64,000 nt of DNA, taken from contig JAPPGG010000047.1 in assembly GCA_028875055.1 (NCBI GenBank), forward strand, positions 53,026 to 117,025. Direction: 5' to 3'. Positions 16,946 to 26,017 of the stretch are shown piece by piece. Within the stretch, counting starts at the first letter, position 1. Each line of letters opens with the position of its first letter. A program made the position numbers and the translations under genes. The DNA is from Chloroflexota bacterium. GTDB lineage: Bacteria; Chloroflexota; Dehalococcoidia; Lucifugimonadales; UBA3495. The notes beneath the pieces were generated by a model. It ran no database searches. It worked only from the letters and a program-made list of their open reading frames with translations, and was not told the DNA's origin.

Positions 16946-18943
16946 CTATCTTAGCACGTCGCTCCCTTCCGCCTCGGCGATATAGGCTTGCACGTCGGCT
17001 GGCAGCAGGAACCCGTCCTGCTCCAGTTGATGAGCGGCCTCTGCCACGGCCTTCACGTAGTTTTCTTGGGTCCCGTACCGTTCTTCCAGCGAAAGGCGGG
17101 GGTCGCCGGAGGCCAGGCGTTCGTCCCTGGTGGTGGCGAAGGGAATATGCTGACCATCGGCCTCGCCGCCGTCGTTCTCCCCGTAGCCGGCCCCGCGCAG
17201 GGCCCAGCCCGTAGTGGTGGCAATGGGGGCGGCGACCGGCGGCAAGCGCACACCGGCTACTTCATTGCCGTCCCCGTCCACTTTGGAAACGAAGATGGGG
17301 TAGGCTGGACGGTCGGCCAGGGATGGAGGGGCATTGGCCACGATTCCCTGGTCAAATTCGGGGCCGTAGTCCAGGAAGTAGTGAGTGGTAATAACCCCGG
17401 TATAGGTAACGCCGGGAATGTCGGGCCAGCCCAGTTCTTCCTGGGGAACATAGCCGGTCTCGTAACCGGGACGGGTTACGGCGAAGGCGCCGTTTTCCGA
17501 GGCCCGGGGAACGCGGCTGGCCGGAGGCTCGATGCCCTCGCTGACCCACCGGTCCAGGGCTACCAGCAGGGCCCGGTGGGCGGCGAAGGGACTGACCCCG
17601 TTAGTGAACTGCTGGTTTTTGCCTTTCCTGGTCACGTTGCCAACGCCGTGGGACAAGCCGGACAACAGATAGTAACGCACGTGGTCGGGGTCGGGCAGGT
17701 CATTGCCCTGGCTGTCCGTGTGAAGCTGGGAGCATCCCTTGACCCAATACTCGTTGGCGGTGTTGATTTCAAGCCGTTTGGGCAGGGTGTCAGAAGCGGC
17801 GCCACGCTGGCTGCGGCCCGCCGTCCTGCCGCTGAGGTGGTCGGTGGTTACCTGGTGGCCGAAGGGGAACACGGCCTCGGGATAGAGATGGTTCTGGCGG
17901 TTGCGCTCGGTGCGGTCGGTCTGGGCGAAACGGTAGTTGATCTGGTCGCCGTTTCCGCCGCCGGTGTGGCTCAGGATGCCGTCGAGGGCTCGCTGCCCGT
18001 ATTCGTCCTCGTTGAAGCCCAGCATCTGGAAGTCGTTAAGGGTACGGGAAGGCTGGGATATGGAGTAGCTATAGGTGTAGTCAACGTGGCCAGCCAGGGG
18101 GTTGTCCTCGTTTTCGGGGGCGTGGCGCAGGAAGGAGAGAAAATCGCGGGTGGCGGCAAGGCCAATGCCGGCAACCAGGGGGTCCTTCGCCGTGTAGGTG
18201 AACTCGTAGATGTGGCTCTGCCGGAAGGCCTTCCCCTCGGGCAAGAGGCGGATGGCTTTGCCGTCGTCGGATGTATATTCCCATTCCGAAGCCGGAATCT
18301 CGACGGGAGTATCGTCCAGCAGTTCCCGAACTGTCAGGCGGGCGCTCGACCGGTCCAGGGTGGCGGCGGGGTAGGCCAGTTCGCTGGTCAGGGTGGTCTC
18401 GTTGTCGAAGACGATGTACTCGTAGGATGGACCGGTGATGGGCTTTCCCGCCCTGGTGGCCACCGGAACGTTGATGGTCATGTCCTCGTGGCCGCTGGCG
18501 CTGATGTCCCAGCCGTTGCCCACCACGGCATAGCCCATTGCCATGACGAAGCCGGCGCCGGCGTCCTCGGCGGTAGTGGGGTTGTTGATGGCCCGGGCCC
18601 CGTTGAGCAGGCCCACCCGCATCTGGCCCCGGTTGTTGAAGTCCAGGATAACCCGGCGGTTGCCCAGTTCCAGGTTGACGGGCTTGAGAATGAAGATGTC
18701 GGTGGAATACTCCACCATGCCGCGGGAATTTACGGGAGCCAGTTCAATGTCGGTGATGATGGCATTGCGGGGGTCATTGGGGTCCAGTTCGCCGTAAGCG
18801 ACGCCTCGCAGCTTTTCATACTGGCCCACATTGCCGAAGGAGCGTCCTTCAAAGGTGGGAGATTCGGAGCGCTCCGGGTCTATAACTATGCGCTGTAGGC
18901 CCTGCCTGGCTGCGGCCAGTGCGCCGGCCTGGTGTTGAGTCAT
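16946..18943 (-). CDS. Large alpha/beta hydrolase-domain protein
   Basis: 665 aa from the ATG at 18941-18943, behind GGAGG. The sequence matches the extended alpha/beta hydrolase-domain family (Pfam Abhydrolase_10 type). It begins with an RIVIDPERSESPTFEGRSFG segment, has a YEKLRGVAYGELDP motif, and contains LAATRDFLSFLRH. It also has SISQPSRTLNDFQMLGFNED, where the Ser of SQPS is the probable nucleophile position. No signal peptide is evident. It is a predicted hydrolase of unknown substrate. It stands alone on the minus strand, bounded by a hairpin downstream and repeats upstream. Confidence 0.8.
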   Translation of the reverse strand: MTQHQAGALAAARQGLQRIVIDPERSESPTFEGRSFGNVGQYEKLRGVAYGELDPNDPRNAIITDIELAPVNSRGMVEYSTDIFILKPVNLELGNRRVILDFNNRGQMRVGLLNGARAINNPTTAEDAGAGFVMAMGYAVVGNGWDISASGHEDMTINVPVATRAGKPITGPSYEYIVFDNETTLTSELAYPAATLDRSSARLTVRELLDDTPVEIPASEWEYTSDDGKAIRLLPEGKAFRQSHIYEFTYTAKDPLVAGIGLAATRDFLSFLRHAPENEDNPLAGHVDYTYSYSISQPSRTLNDFQMLGFNEDEYGQRALDGILSHTGGGNGDQINYRFAQTDRTERNRQNHLYPEAVFPFGHQVTTDHLSGRTAGRSQRGAASDTLPKRLEINTANEYWVKGCSQLHTDSQGNDLPDPDHVRYYLLSGLSHGVGNVTRKGKNQQFTNGVSPFAAHRALLVALDRWVSEGIEPPASRVPRASENGAFAVTRPGYETGYVPQEELGWPDIPGVTYTGVITTHYFLDYGPEFDQGIVANAPPSLADRPAYPIFVSKVDGDGNEVAGVRLPPVAAPIATTTGWALRGAGYGENDGGEADGQHIPFATTRDERLASGDPRLSLEERYGTQENYVKAVAEAAHQLEQDGFLLPADVQAYIAEAEGSDVLR

Positions 18944-19103
18944 GATGCCGCCTCCGCTGGCGGGGTCACGGTCGCCCTGCCCCGCTTGTCTTGGGGGTGA
19001 TGATACAAAGCCGGTGGCAGATGGTCAAACCGGGCGCGCGGCCCGGGTCAATGGCGTCATAGATTCTGGCTATAGGGGGCACAAATTCGGTAGGCAAAAG
19101 TCA

Positions 19104-19240
19104 TGTCGCCCTGAGCCTGCCGAAGGGCCCAAGAGCCTTGTCCTCAGCCCGGTTTCGGGTCCGTAAGCACGCCTGCAGGTTGGATTCCAGACTCTTCGGC
19201 GGCTTTTACCCTGAACCAGGCCGAAGGGCTCAGAGTGACA
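19104..19240. repeat. Two dispersed repeat copies in a 423-base gene-free interval
   Basis: Positions 19104-19130 carry GTCGCCCTGAGCCTGCCGAA, a minus-orientated copy. Positions 19191-19240 carry ACTCTTCGGC, TACCCTGAACCAGGCCGAAG and CTCAGAGTGACA, which align with copy A at 5232-5286. The interval 18944-19366 contains no supported gene. Confidence 0.55.
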
Positions 19241-19307
19241 GTTAGCTAAGGCGCGATTGGCCTGAATTCCTGGGTAGTTTCTTAGTCCCGCCGTTTTTCG
19301 CATAAGG

Positions 19308-19313
19308 TATAAT
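19308..19313 (+). promoter_or_regulatory. Candidate -10 box ahead of the hydratase/plsX cluster
   Basis: TATAAT at 19308-19313 lies 54 nt before the proposed GTG start at 19367. No convincing -35 box lies 16-18 nt upstream. Similar TATAATC boxes without a -35 precede pyrF (30455) and the SDR gene (26299). Confidence 0.4.
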
Positions 19314-19366
19314 CTCTTGGGGTTGTTCGCGGAGTGGATTGCCCAGTTCAATCAAAGGTTACCTGT

Positions 19367-19771
19367 GTGGACGTAGCTGACGGTTCGGCCATGGATCTGG
19401 GGGCGTGGACCCTTACCGAGGAAACGGTGAGGGAATACCTGGAGGCTGTGGGGGACGATCTGGACCTGTACCTGGAGCGCGGAATGGCGCCGCCCCTTGC
19501 CCTCTGCGCCTATGCCCTGGGGGCCATGCTGGAGAAACTGTCGTTGCCCGCCGGCACAATACACAGTATCCAGGAAATGGAGGCGCTGGCCGGAGTCGCC
19601 ATCGGCGAGGAAATCCGGGGCGAGGCGATGCCCGAGCGCCCCCGTACCCGGGGAGGCCTGCGGTTTATGAGCGTGGGCTACAGGCTGAGCACGATGTCGG
19701 GAGAGGTTGTCCAGACGGGCAAGACCACGGTCTTGACGCCAGAGAGCGAGGCTTCAACGGACAATGGCTGA
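19367..19771 (+). CDS. Hotdog-fold dehydratase N-terminal subunit (FAS1-like MaoC partner)
   Basis: 134 aa from the GTG at 19367, chosen because AAAGG lies 6 nt upstream; a GTG at 19334 and an ATG at 19391 are in frame. The sequence has features of the N-terminal MaoC-like dehydratase domain, including LTEETVREYLEAVGDDLDLY and the short helix PPLALCAYALGAMLEKL. It also has the IHSIQEMEALAGVAIGEEI segment. It lacks the catalytic D-x4-H pair, which is present in the next gene. The two probably form a heteromeric (R)-3-hydroxyacyl-(ACP/CoA) dehydratase. They overlap by 8 nt. Confidence 0.8.
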   Translation: MDVADGSAMDLGAWTLTEETVREYLEAVGDDLDLYLERGMAPPLALCAYALGAMLEKLSLPAGTIHSIQEMEALAGVAIGEEIRGEAMPERPRTRGGLRFMSVGYRLSTMSGEVVQTGKTTVLTPESEASTDNG

Positions 19772-20171
19772 GACAGCGCTGCCAGAGCTGACGGTGGACA
19801 TTACCCAGGAACGGCTCAACGCCTACTGCGCGGCGTCGGGCGATCGCAATCCCCTGCACTGGGACGCCCGGTTTGCGGCTGCAACGCAGTTCGGCGGGGT
19901 GATTGCCCACGGCATGCTGACGCTGGCGCTGGTTTCCCGAATGATGGCCGCAGCCTACGGGCAGGCCTGGCTGGAAACGGGCAGCCTGCGGACGCGATTC
20001 AAGGGGGCCGCCCACCTGGGCAGCCGAGTGGCGAGCCGGGGCAGGGTTACCAGAGAAGAGGAGAAGGACGGCTACCGGCTGGTGACCTGCGCCGTGGCCG
20101 TGATAAACGCGGAAACGGACGAAGAACTGGTGACGGGCACTGCCACGGTTAAATTGCGGCAGGCGGGCTGA
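19764..20171 (+). CDS. MaoC-type (R)-specific enoyl hydratase/dehydratase subunit
   Basis: 135 aa. It carries the hydratase 2 signature YCAASGDRNPLHWDARFAAA, with the catalytic Asp in SGD and His in PLHWD, and then FGGVIAHGMLTLALVSRMM. It dehydrates 3-hydroxyacyl or hydrates 2-enoyl thioesters, probably with the adjacent catalytically incomplete subunit. The ATG overlaps the previous stop by 8 nt. Its location ahead of plsX and fabG points to fatty acid or lipid synthesis rather than degradation. Confidence 0.88.
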   Translation: MAETALPELTVDITQERLNAYCAASGDRNPLHWDARFAAATQFGGVIAHGMLTLALVSRMMAAAYGQAWLETGSLRTRFKGAAHLGSRVASRGRVTREEEKDGYRLVTCAVAVINAETDEELVTGTATVKLRQAG

Positions 20172-20225
20172 CGAGCGCGGCCGCCGCCGGCAAAGCATGG
20201 GATGCGGAGGTTCAGGTAAGGCAGT

Positions 20226-21275
20226 ATGCAGAGCTTTAATAATCCATCGTCCAGCCCAGGAGAGCCCATTCGCGTCGCGGTGGATGCCATGGGCGGCGAC
20301 CATGCCCCCGGGGAAACGGTCAAGGGGGCGGTGGCGGCGCTGGATAGCCACGACATAGAACTGCTGCTGGTGGGCGACGTTGGCGAAGTTGAAGCGGAAC
20401 TGGACAAGTATGACCTGAACGGCAGGGCGGTAAGGGTAGTGCCCTCGGTGGGCAAGATCGGGGACGACGAGCACCCCATGCACGCCTTCCGCCAGAAGCC
20501 GGAGGCTTCGGTCATTGTGGGCACCAGGCTGGTCAAGGGAGGAGAGGCCGATGTGCTGGTATCGCTGGGCTCCACCGGCGCGTCCATGGCCACGGCAGCC
20601 CTGGTACTGGGCGTAATGGAGGGGCTGGAACGTCCCTGCATCGGGGGCCCCTTCCTGGGGCTGGCGCCGAGCACCGTGCTGATGGATCTGGGCAGCAACG
20701 TGGACTGCCGGCCTTCGCAGCTATTGAACTTCGCGGCCCTGGGCTCGGTCTTTGCGCACCGGTTCCTGGGCACCGAGAATCCCCGCGTCGCCCTGCTCAG
20801 TGTCGGGTCCGAGCAGTCCAAGGGCAACCGGCAGGTGCAGGAGAGCTATGAGCTCTTCGAGCAGAGCCACCTGAACTTCGTGGGCAACGTCGAGGGCATG
20901 GACTTCTTCAACGACAAGGCCGACGTGATCGTCTGTGACGGGTTTGTGGGCAATATCCTCATCAAGTTCACCGAGGGCATGGGCGCCGCGCTGGGCGGCT
21001 ATCTGTCGAAGCAGCTGGCGCCCTACATGTCTGAAGAGCAGATGAAGGGGGTGTTCAGCGAACTGTGGCAGACCACCAACCTGCCCCGGACCATGGGCGG
21101 GCCCCTGTTCGGGGTGAACGGCGCGGTGATTGTAGGCCACGGCTCCTCCAGGGCCGAAGGGGTGTCCGGAGCTATAAACACGGCGGTGCGCTACGTGGAG
21201 ATGGGCCTGCTGGACAGCATGCGGGAAGAACTGGAGGAAATCAGCCGCAACGGCCTGACGGGGGATTTCCGGTAA
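20226..21275 (+). CDS. plsX: Phosphate acyltransferase PlsX
   Basis: 349 aa, normal length. The start MQSFNNPSS leads into AVDAMGGDHAPGETVKGA, the PlsX signature. VVGTRLVKGGEADVLVSLGSTGA, NVDCRPSQL and the GFVGNILIKFTEG segment are all conserved. PlsX converts acyl-ACP to acyl-phosphate for phosphatidic acid synthesis. It overlaps fabG by one base (TAATG). Confidence 0.97.
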   Translation: MQSFNNPSSSPGEPIRVAVDAMGGDHAPGETVKGAVAALDSHDIELLLVGDVGEVEAELDKYDLNGRAVRVVPSVGKIGDDEHPMHAFRQKPEASVIVGTRLVKGGEADVLVSLGSTGASMATAALVLGVMEGLERPCIGGPFLGLAPSTVLMDLGSNVDCRPSQLLNFAALGSVFAHRFLGTENPRVALLSVGSEQSKGNRQVQESYELFEQSHLNFVGNVEGMDFFNDKADVIVCDGFVGNILIKFTEGMGAALGGYLSKQLAPYMSEEQMKGVFSELWQTTNLPRTMGGPLFGVNGAVIVGHGSSRAEGVSGAINTAVRYVEMGLLDSMREELEEISRNGLTGDFR

Positions 21276-22030
21276 TGGCGGCGGCTCGCCTGGAAGAGCA
21301 GGTGGCCCTGGTGACGGGGGCCTCGCGGGGGATAGGCGCGGTGATTGCCCGCAGGCTGGCCCAGGAGGGAGCCAGGGTTGCGGTGAATTACCAGGCCTCC
21401 GGAGAAGCCGCCCTCCAGGTGGTAAACGCCATTGTCCAGTCCGGCGGCGAGGCGGCGATGATGGCTGGGGACGTATCCAAGGAGGGGGAAGCCGAAGCCC
21501 TGGTAAAGCAGGTGATTGACCAGTGGGGCCGCATCGACATCCTGGTGAACAACGCAGGAATCACCCGCGACCGCCTGCTGCTGCGCATGACCTCGGACGA
21601 CTGGGACCGGGTGCTGGAAGTAAACCTGCGGGGCGCCTTCCTCTGCACCAAGTACGTTATGCCCCACCTGATTCGCCGGCGGCAGGGACGCATAGTCAAC
21701 ATTTCCTCGGTGGTGGGCCTGGGCGGCAACCCGGGGCAGGCGAACTACGCCGCATCCAAGGCCGGCCTTATCGGCTTCACCAAGGCCGTAGCCCGGGAGG
21801 TGGCGTCGCGGAACATCACCGTCAATGCCCTAGCCCCGGGATTTATAGACACCGGCGGCATGGTGGACCAGATGACCGAAGAGGCCAGGCGGACGGTGCT
21901 GGGAAGGATACCGATGGAGCGGTTCGGCAGCGCCGACGACGTGGCCGAGGCGGTATCGTTCCTGTGCGGGCCGGGCGCGGGCTACATTACGGGCCAGGTC
22001 TTAACCATCGATGGCGGGATGGTGGGGTAG
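21275..22030 (+). CDS. fabG: 3-oxoacyl-ACP reductase FabG-like SDR
   Basis: 251 aa. The Rossmann motif TGASRGIGAVIARRLA is followed by LVNNAGITRDRLLLRMTSDDW, which is typical of FabG. A catalytic Ser lies in NISSVVGLGGNPGQANYAAS, with Tyr and Lys in YAASK. The C-terminal ITGQVLTIDGGM is standard. It reduces 3-oxoacyl thioesters with NAD(P)H. It starts on the TAATG overlap with plsX, so it is probably co-translated with the hydratase pair and plsX. Confidence 0.93.
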   Translation: MAAARLEEQVALVTGASRGIGAVIARRLAQEGARVAVNYQASGEAALQVVNAIVQSGGEAAMMAGDVSKEGEAEALVKQVIDQWGRIDILVNNAGITRDRLLLRMTSDDWDRVLEVNLRGAFLCTKYVMPHLIRRRQGRIVNISSVVGLGGNPGQANYAASKAGLIGFTKAVAREVASRNITVNALAPGFIDTGGMVDQMTEEARRTVLGRIPMERFGSADDVAEAVSFLCGPGAGYITGQVLTIDGGMVG

Positions 22031-22152
22031 GGACGGCAGCGCCGCCGTCTGCTGCACTCTTCGCAATCCCTGGCGCTCCGGAAGGCTTCCCGTACGGCAT
22101 TCGTGAAGGTCACGGTTTCTTAAACGCATTATTCAAGTCGAGAGGTCAATTT

Positions 22153-23040
22153 ATGCCGCACCCTGCTACCCAACTCCGAAAGCTGCTGAGGGAACCCGGC
22201 ATAATCATGGCGCCGGGGGCTTATGACTGCCTTACGGCCCGTATCATCCAGAACGCGGGCTTTCCCGCCGTCAATATGACGGGCGCCGGCACTTCGGTGG
22301 CGGCGCTGGGGTACCCGGACCTGGCCCTGGCCACCATGAGCGAAATGGTGGGGAACGCGGCGGGTATTGCCGCCACAGTGGACGTGCCGGTGATTGCCGA
22401 TGCCGATACCGGATACGGGGGCATCCTGAATATCCAGCGCACCATCCGCCAGTACCAGCGGGCCGGCGTGGCCGGGGTGCACATCGAGGACCAGGAATTC
22501 CCCAAGCGGTGCGGACACCTGGACAACAAGCGGGTAATCGGCATTGACGAGATGGTGGGCAAGATACGGGCGGCGGTGGACGCCCGCACCGACGACGATT
22601 TCGTCATCATCGTGCGCACTGATGCCCTGGCGGTGACCGGCTGGGACGACACCATGCGCCGGTGCGAGGCTTTCACCAGGGCCGGCGCCGATGTGCTGTT
22701 CGTGGAGGCCATCCGGTCGCCCGAAGAGGCGGAACGGGTGGTGGCCTCGGTGGAAGTACCCCTGCTTTACAACTTCGTGGAGACGGGCAAGTCACCCCTG
22801 TTTACCGCCCGCGAACTGGAGCAACTGGGCTTCAAGCTGGTCATCTACCCGGGGAGCGCAATCCTGACCGTCAGCAAGGTGGTTGCCGGACTGATGGAAG
22901 AGCTGAAGGTAAAGGGGACCACGGCGCACCTGGTGGACAACATGGTTACCCTGCAGGACTGCTTTGAACTGATGGGGCTTTCGGAGATGCTGGCCACGGA
23001 CGAGAGCTATTCCGCCGAGGCGATGCATGCCCAGCCATGA
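22153..23040 (+). CDS. Isocitrate lyase/PEP mutase family enzyme
   Basis: 295 aa. It has an N-terminal LLREPGIIMAPGAYDCLTAR segment and the metal-site IADADTGYGG (Asp83, Asp85). HIEDQEFPKRCGH carries the catalytic Cys120. The KRCGH loop is the lyase type seen in methylisocitrate lyases, rather than PEP mutase. The end overlaps the next gene by 4 nt. It would cleave a 2-hydroxy dicarboxylate or tricarboxylate; the exact substrate cannot be told from sequence. Confidence 0.87.
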   Translation: MPHPATQLRKLLREPGIIMAPGAYDCLTARIIQNAGFPAVNMTGAGTSVAALGYPDLALATMSEMVGNAAGIAATVDVPVIADADTGYGGILNIQRTIRQYQRAGVAGVHIEDQEFPKRCGHLDNKRVIGIDEMVGKIRAAVDARTDDDFVIIVRTDALAVTGWDDTMRRCEAFTRAGADVLFVEAIRSPEEAERVVASVEVPLLYNFVETGKSPLFTARELEQLGFKLVIYPGSAILTVSKVVAGLMEELKVKGTTAHLVDNMVTLQDCFELMGLSEMLATDESYSAEAMHAQP

Positions 23041-24110
23041 ATGAAGAGCTGCGGCAGTTCATCAAGGAGGCCCTGGAGCTGGGGCAGGAGCGGGACGCCA
23101 TCCGGCAGGTGCTGCTGGAGGCTGGCTGGCAGGAGCGGGAGGTCCGGAACGCGCTGGGGGCCTTTGCGGAGGTAGCCTTTCCGGTAGCGGTGCCCCGGCC
23201 CAGGCCATACCTGCATGCCCGGGAAGCCTTTCTATACCTGGTATCCTTCATCGCCCTGTATGTTTTCGCCTTCAGCCTGGGCGCGGTCTTCTTCGGCCTG
23301 ATTGACTACCATTTTTCGAGTTCCATATACCGCTATGAACCCGGCCCCTCGGCGGCCCAGACAACTGCGCTGGCCGCCATCATCGTGGCCTTTCCCCTGT
23401 ACCTGTTCCTGATGCGGCGACTGGCGGCGGCGGTGGCCGCCGACCCGGAACGGCGGCAGTCGCTGATTCGCCGGTGGCTCACTTACCTTACCCTGGTTGT
23501 AGGGGCGGCGATAATTCTTGGCGACGTGATAGCCCTCCTGGCCCGGCTGCTGGCGGGGGACCCGACTGCCGGTTTTGTGCTGAAGGTACTGGCAATCCTG
23601 CTGATAACCGGCCCCATTTTCGCCTACTACCTGTGGGACATGCGGCAGGCGGAGGACCAGGTAACCGAGTCGGTAAGCCGGGCGGCGCCGATGCTGCGGG
23701 GCCTGGTGATTGGAGCAGTGGTGGTTGTGGTGGCGACCCTGGGCTACTCCATTTACCTGGTCGGCACTCCGGGGGAGCAGCGGGATGTTCGCCTGGACCG
23801 GGAAAGAGTCGGCCACCTGAGGGACATATCCCGCAACATCGATACCTACTACGAGCTGAACGGGGAAATGCCGGGCAGCCTGGAAGACCTGGTCGGTCCC
23901 AGGTTTTACGTGAAATCCATCGAGGACCCGGAAACAGGGGTTCCCTATGAATACTTGATCCTTGAGGGGAACGCTTACGAGCTTTGCGCCTTCTTCGCCA
24001 CCGACAACAGGGAGGAAGGAAGGGAGCTGCGTTCCTTCTCCGAGTCGCTGTGGGACCACGGCCCGGGCAGGGTCTGCTTCCAACTGGAAGCCCAGGCGGA
24101 ACCCCGATAA
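23037..24110 (+). CDS. Multi-pass membrane protein (DUF5671-like)
   Basis: 357 aa, starting on the ATGA overlap with the preceding gene. An N-terminal helical region (residues 1-45, FIKEALELGQERDAIRQVLL) leads into about six hydrophobic helices between 65 and 250, with AREAFLYLVSFIALYVFAFS first. A C-terminal soluble domain holds TYYELNGEMPGSLEDLVG, reminiscent of pseudopilin-type segments. The layout resembles DUF5671 proteins of unknown function. No enzymatic motif is seen. Confidence 0.75.
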   Translation: MNEELRQFIKEALELGQERDAIRQVLLEAGWQEREVRNALGAFAEVAFPVAVPRPRPYLHAREAFLYLVSFIALYVFAFSLGAVFFGLIDYHFSSSIYRYEPGPSAAQTTALAAIIVAFPLYLFLMRRLAAAVAADPERRQSLIRRWLTYLTLVVGAAIILGDVIALLARLLAGDPTAGFVLKVLAILLITGPIFAYYLWDMRQAEDQVTESVSRAAPMLRGLVIGAVVVVVATLGYSIYLVGTPGEQRDVRLDRERVGHLRDISRNIDTYYELNGEMPGSLEDLVGPRFYVKSIEDPETGVPYEYLILEGNAYELCAFFATDNREEGRELRSFSESLWDHGPGRVCFQLEAQAEPR

Positions 24111-24148
24111 GCAGCGCCAACCTGCCAGGAAGTCACGGAGGTGTGATT

Positions 24149-24667
24149 ATGGCAAACGTGGTATTGGTCATAGATATGGTGCGGGGGTTTGTCGAGCCGG
24201 GCCACAACCTCTACTGCGAGGGCTACCGGCCCCTGATTCCCCGCATACAGGCACTGCTGGAACGGGAAACCGCCGCCGGTTCCAGGGTGCTGTTCATCTC
24301 AGACCATCACCTGCCCGATGACCTGGAGTTCCAGATTTTCCCCGTTCACTGCGTTATTGGCACCGAGGAACCGGAGGTAATACCCGAACTGGCCGGATAT
24401 CTGACCGGCGACAACCTGGTACCCAAGAACCGGTACAGCGGCTTCTTCAACACCGACCTGGAAAAGAGGCTGGCGGACCTGCAGCCGGAGAAGGTAATCG
24501 TCTGCGGGGTTTGCACCGACATTTGCGTCCTGCATACCACCTCGGACGCCCGTAACCGGGACTACCGGGTGGAGGTTCCGGCCGACTGCGTGGCCACCTT
24601 TGATCCGGACGCCCATACCTGGGCGCTGGGACACCTGGAGAAGATCCTGGGGGCGCAGGTGATTTAG
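24149..24667 (+). CDS. Isochorismatase/nicotinamidase-family cysteine hydrolase
   Basis: 172 aa from the ATG at 24149 behind GGAGG. The catalytic triad is visible: Asp9 in VLVIDMVRGF, Lys in VPKNRYSGF, and Cys in CGVCTDICVLHTTSDA. A likely metal-binding set lies in SDHHLPDD. The VCTDICV motif with the preceding cis-peptide region is typical of nicotinamidase-like enzymes. It probably hydrolyses an amide such as nicotinamide or a ureide. No neighbour defines the pathway. Confidence 0.87.
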   Translation: MANVVLVIDMVRGFVEPGHNLYCEGYRPLIPRIQALLERETAAGSRVLFISDHHLPDDLEFQIFPVHCVIGTEEPEVIPELAGYLTGDNLVPKNRYSGFFNTDLEKRLADLQPEKVIVCGVCTDICVLHTTSDARNRDYRVEVPADCVATFDPDAHTWALGHLEKILGAQVI

Positions 24668-24755
24668 GGAGGCGAAAGGGGGAGGGCCGGTTCCGGGTTC
24701 AGCGGAAAAGCAGGAGGCGGGAGGCAGCCTGGGCTGCTCATCGTGGTTGAAATTT

Positions 24756-24783
24756 GCAGGGGCGCGCGGCCGTGCGCCCCTAC
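24756..24783. repeat. GTAGGGGCG-type palindromic repeat, copy 1
   Basis: A near-perfect palindrome, GCAGGGGCGCGCGGCC followed by GTGCGCCCCTAC. It lies in the gene-free gap between the hydrolase and the LLM oxidoreductase. Others are at 27274, 36240, 40797 and 62204. No T-run follows, so it is not a standard terminator. Confidence 0.65.
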
Positions 24784-24847
24784 GCTGTGTTGAAGGTCTT
24801 CAGATAGCTCCCTGACTCCTGGAGGGGAGAAGAAACTGTTGAGGTAA

Positions 24848-26017
24848 TCAGTTATCGTCTCCGGCAATGGCGGCTTCCCGGTTGGTGAAGGCGGGCATTA
24901 CCTCGGCGGCGAACTGGGAGAGCTGGTCCTTGAACTCCAGCCAGGGCATGCCTTCCGGCCACTGGAGCATAACGTCCTCCAGCCCGGGGTACTTCTCTTC
25001 CATCTCCTGCAGGAAGGGCACAAATCCTTCGCCCGGGCCGCAATACCAGGCCTTCTGCTGCACGCCGTCTTCGATGCGGGGGACGCCGGTGGGCGCGCCC
25101 GGGGTGCCCCAGGGGCGGCCCTGGGAATCGGTGTAGCGGACAAACCCGAAGGGCGCGAACCACTTGTAACGCTCATCGTGGTAGGGCCGGACGCGGTCTA
25201 TGGCCTTCTGCTGGGTATCATCCAGGCAGAAGCCGAAGCCCAGGCACATATCCTGGCCGAGGGCGATGTCCCGACCAGCGGCGGTGGCGGCCTGGTGGTA
25301 GGAGTTGAACATCCGGTCCACCAGCACTTCGCCGGTGAGGGCGACCATGGCCTTGATACCCCGCTGGGCGATCCACTCCAGGGTGCGGCCGCTGGCGATG
25401 GGCTGCCAGATTTCCACGGGCCGGTTCAAGGGTCGGGGGACCAGGGTCACGTCCTCCACCTGGTAGCCCCGGTAGGGGACGTCCGGCGGGATGGTGTAGT
25501 ACTTGCCCTTGTGGCTGAAGGAGTCCTCGTTGAAGGCCTTGAGGATTATCTCCATCTGCTCTTCAAAGAGTTCGCGGTTGGCGTCGTTGTCGATGACGGG
25601 GGCGCCGAAGGTCTCGACCTCGCGGGAGTGATAGCCTCGGCCCACGCCGAAGATGAGGCGGCCGCCGGTCAGGATGTCGGCCATGGCATAGTCCTCGGCC
25701 AGGCGCAGCGGGTGCCACATGGGAACGATGTTGAAGGCGGCGCCGAATTTCAACTGCTTCGTGAGGCCCGCCAGGTGTACGCCCAGCAGGGTCATATTGG
25801 GCAGGCACTCGTAGCCCTCTCGCTGGAAGTGGTGCTCTGCCGTCCACATGCAATGGAAGCCCAGCTCGTCCAGGTGTTGTGCCAGGGCTACGGCATGGTC
25901 GTAGGCCTGCACCAGCTTTTCGTTGGGATACAGCCGGTCGTTGGCCGGCGTGCCGTCGGCGCCCACGTTGTCCAGGTCAATCTGGCCGACGTACAGAACG
26001 GAAAAACGCTTAATCAT
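24848..26017 (-). CDS. LLM-class (luciferase-like) flavin-dependent monooxygenase
   Basis: 389 aa from the ATG at 26015-26017, with GGAG upstream. Typical luciferase-like features are seen: LDELGFHCMWTAEHHFQ, GRLIFGVGRGYHSREVETFG and the FEEQMEIILKAFN segment. The protein probably uses reduced FMN or F420 to oxidise an organic substrate. A partner flavin reductase is not adjacent. The substrate cannot be inferred. Confidence 0.9.
   Translation of the reverse strand: MIKRFSVLYVGQIDLDNVGADGTPANDRLYPNEKLVQAYDHAVALAQHLDELGFHCMWTAEHHFQREGYECLPNMTLLGVHLAGLTKQLKFGAAFNIVPMWHPLRLAEDYAMADILTGGRLIFGVGRGYHSREVETFGAPVIDNDANRELFEEQMEIILKAFNEDSFSHKGKYYTIPPDVPYRGYQVEDVTLVPRPLNRPVEIWQPIASGRTLEWIAQRGIKAMVALTGEVLVDRMFNSYHQAATAAGRDIALGQDMCLGFGFCLDDTQQKAIDRVRPYHDERYKWFAPFGFVRYTDSQGRPWGTPGAPTGVPRIEDGVQQKAWYCGPGEGFVPFLQEMEEKYPGLEDVMLQWPEGMPWLEFKDQLSQFAAEVMPAFTNREAAIAGDDN

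Noticed and set aside
17000..18900. Plus-strand open frame opposite the large alpha/beta hydrolase
   Set aside because: Low-complexity Gly/Val translation; the minus strand holds a conserved full-length protein.
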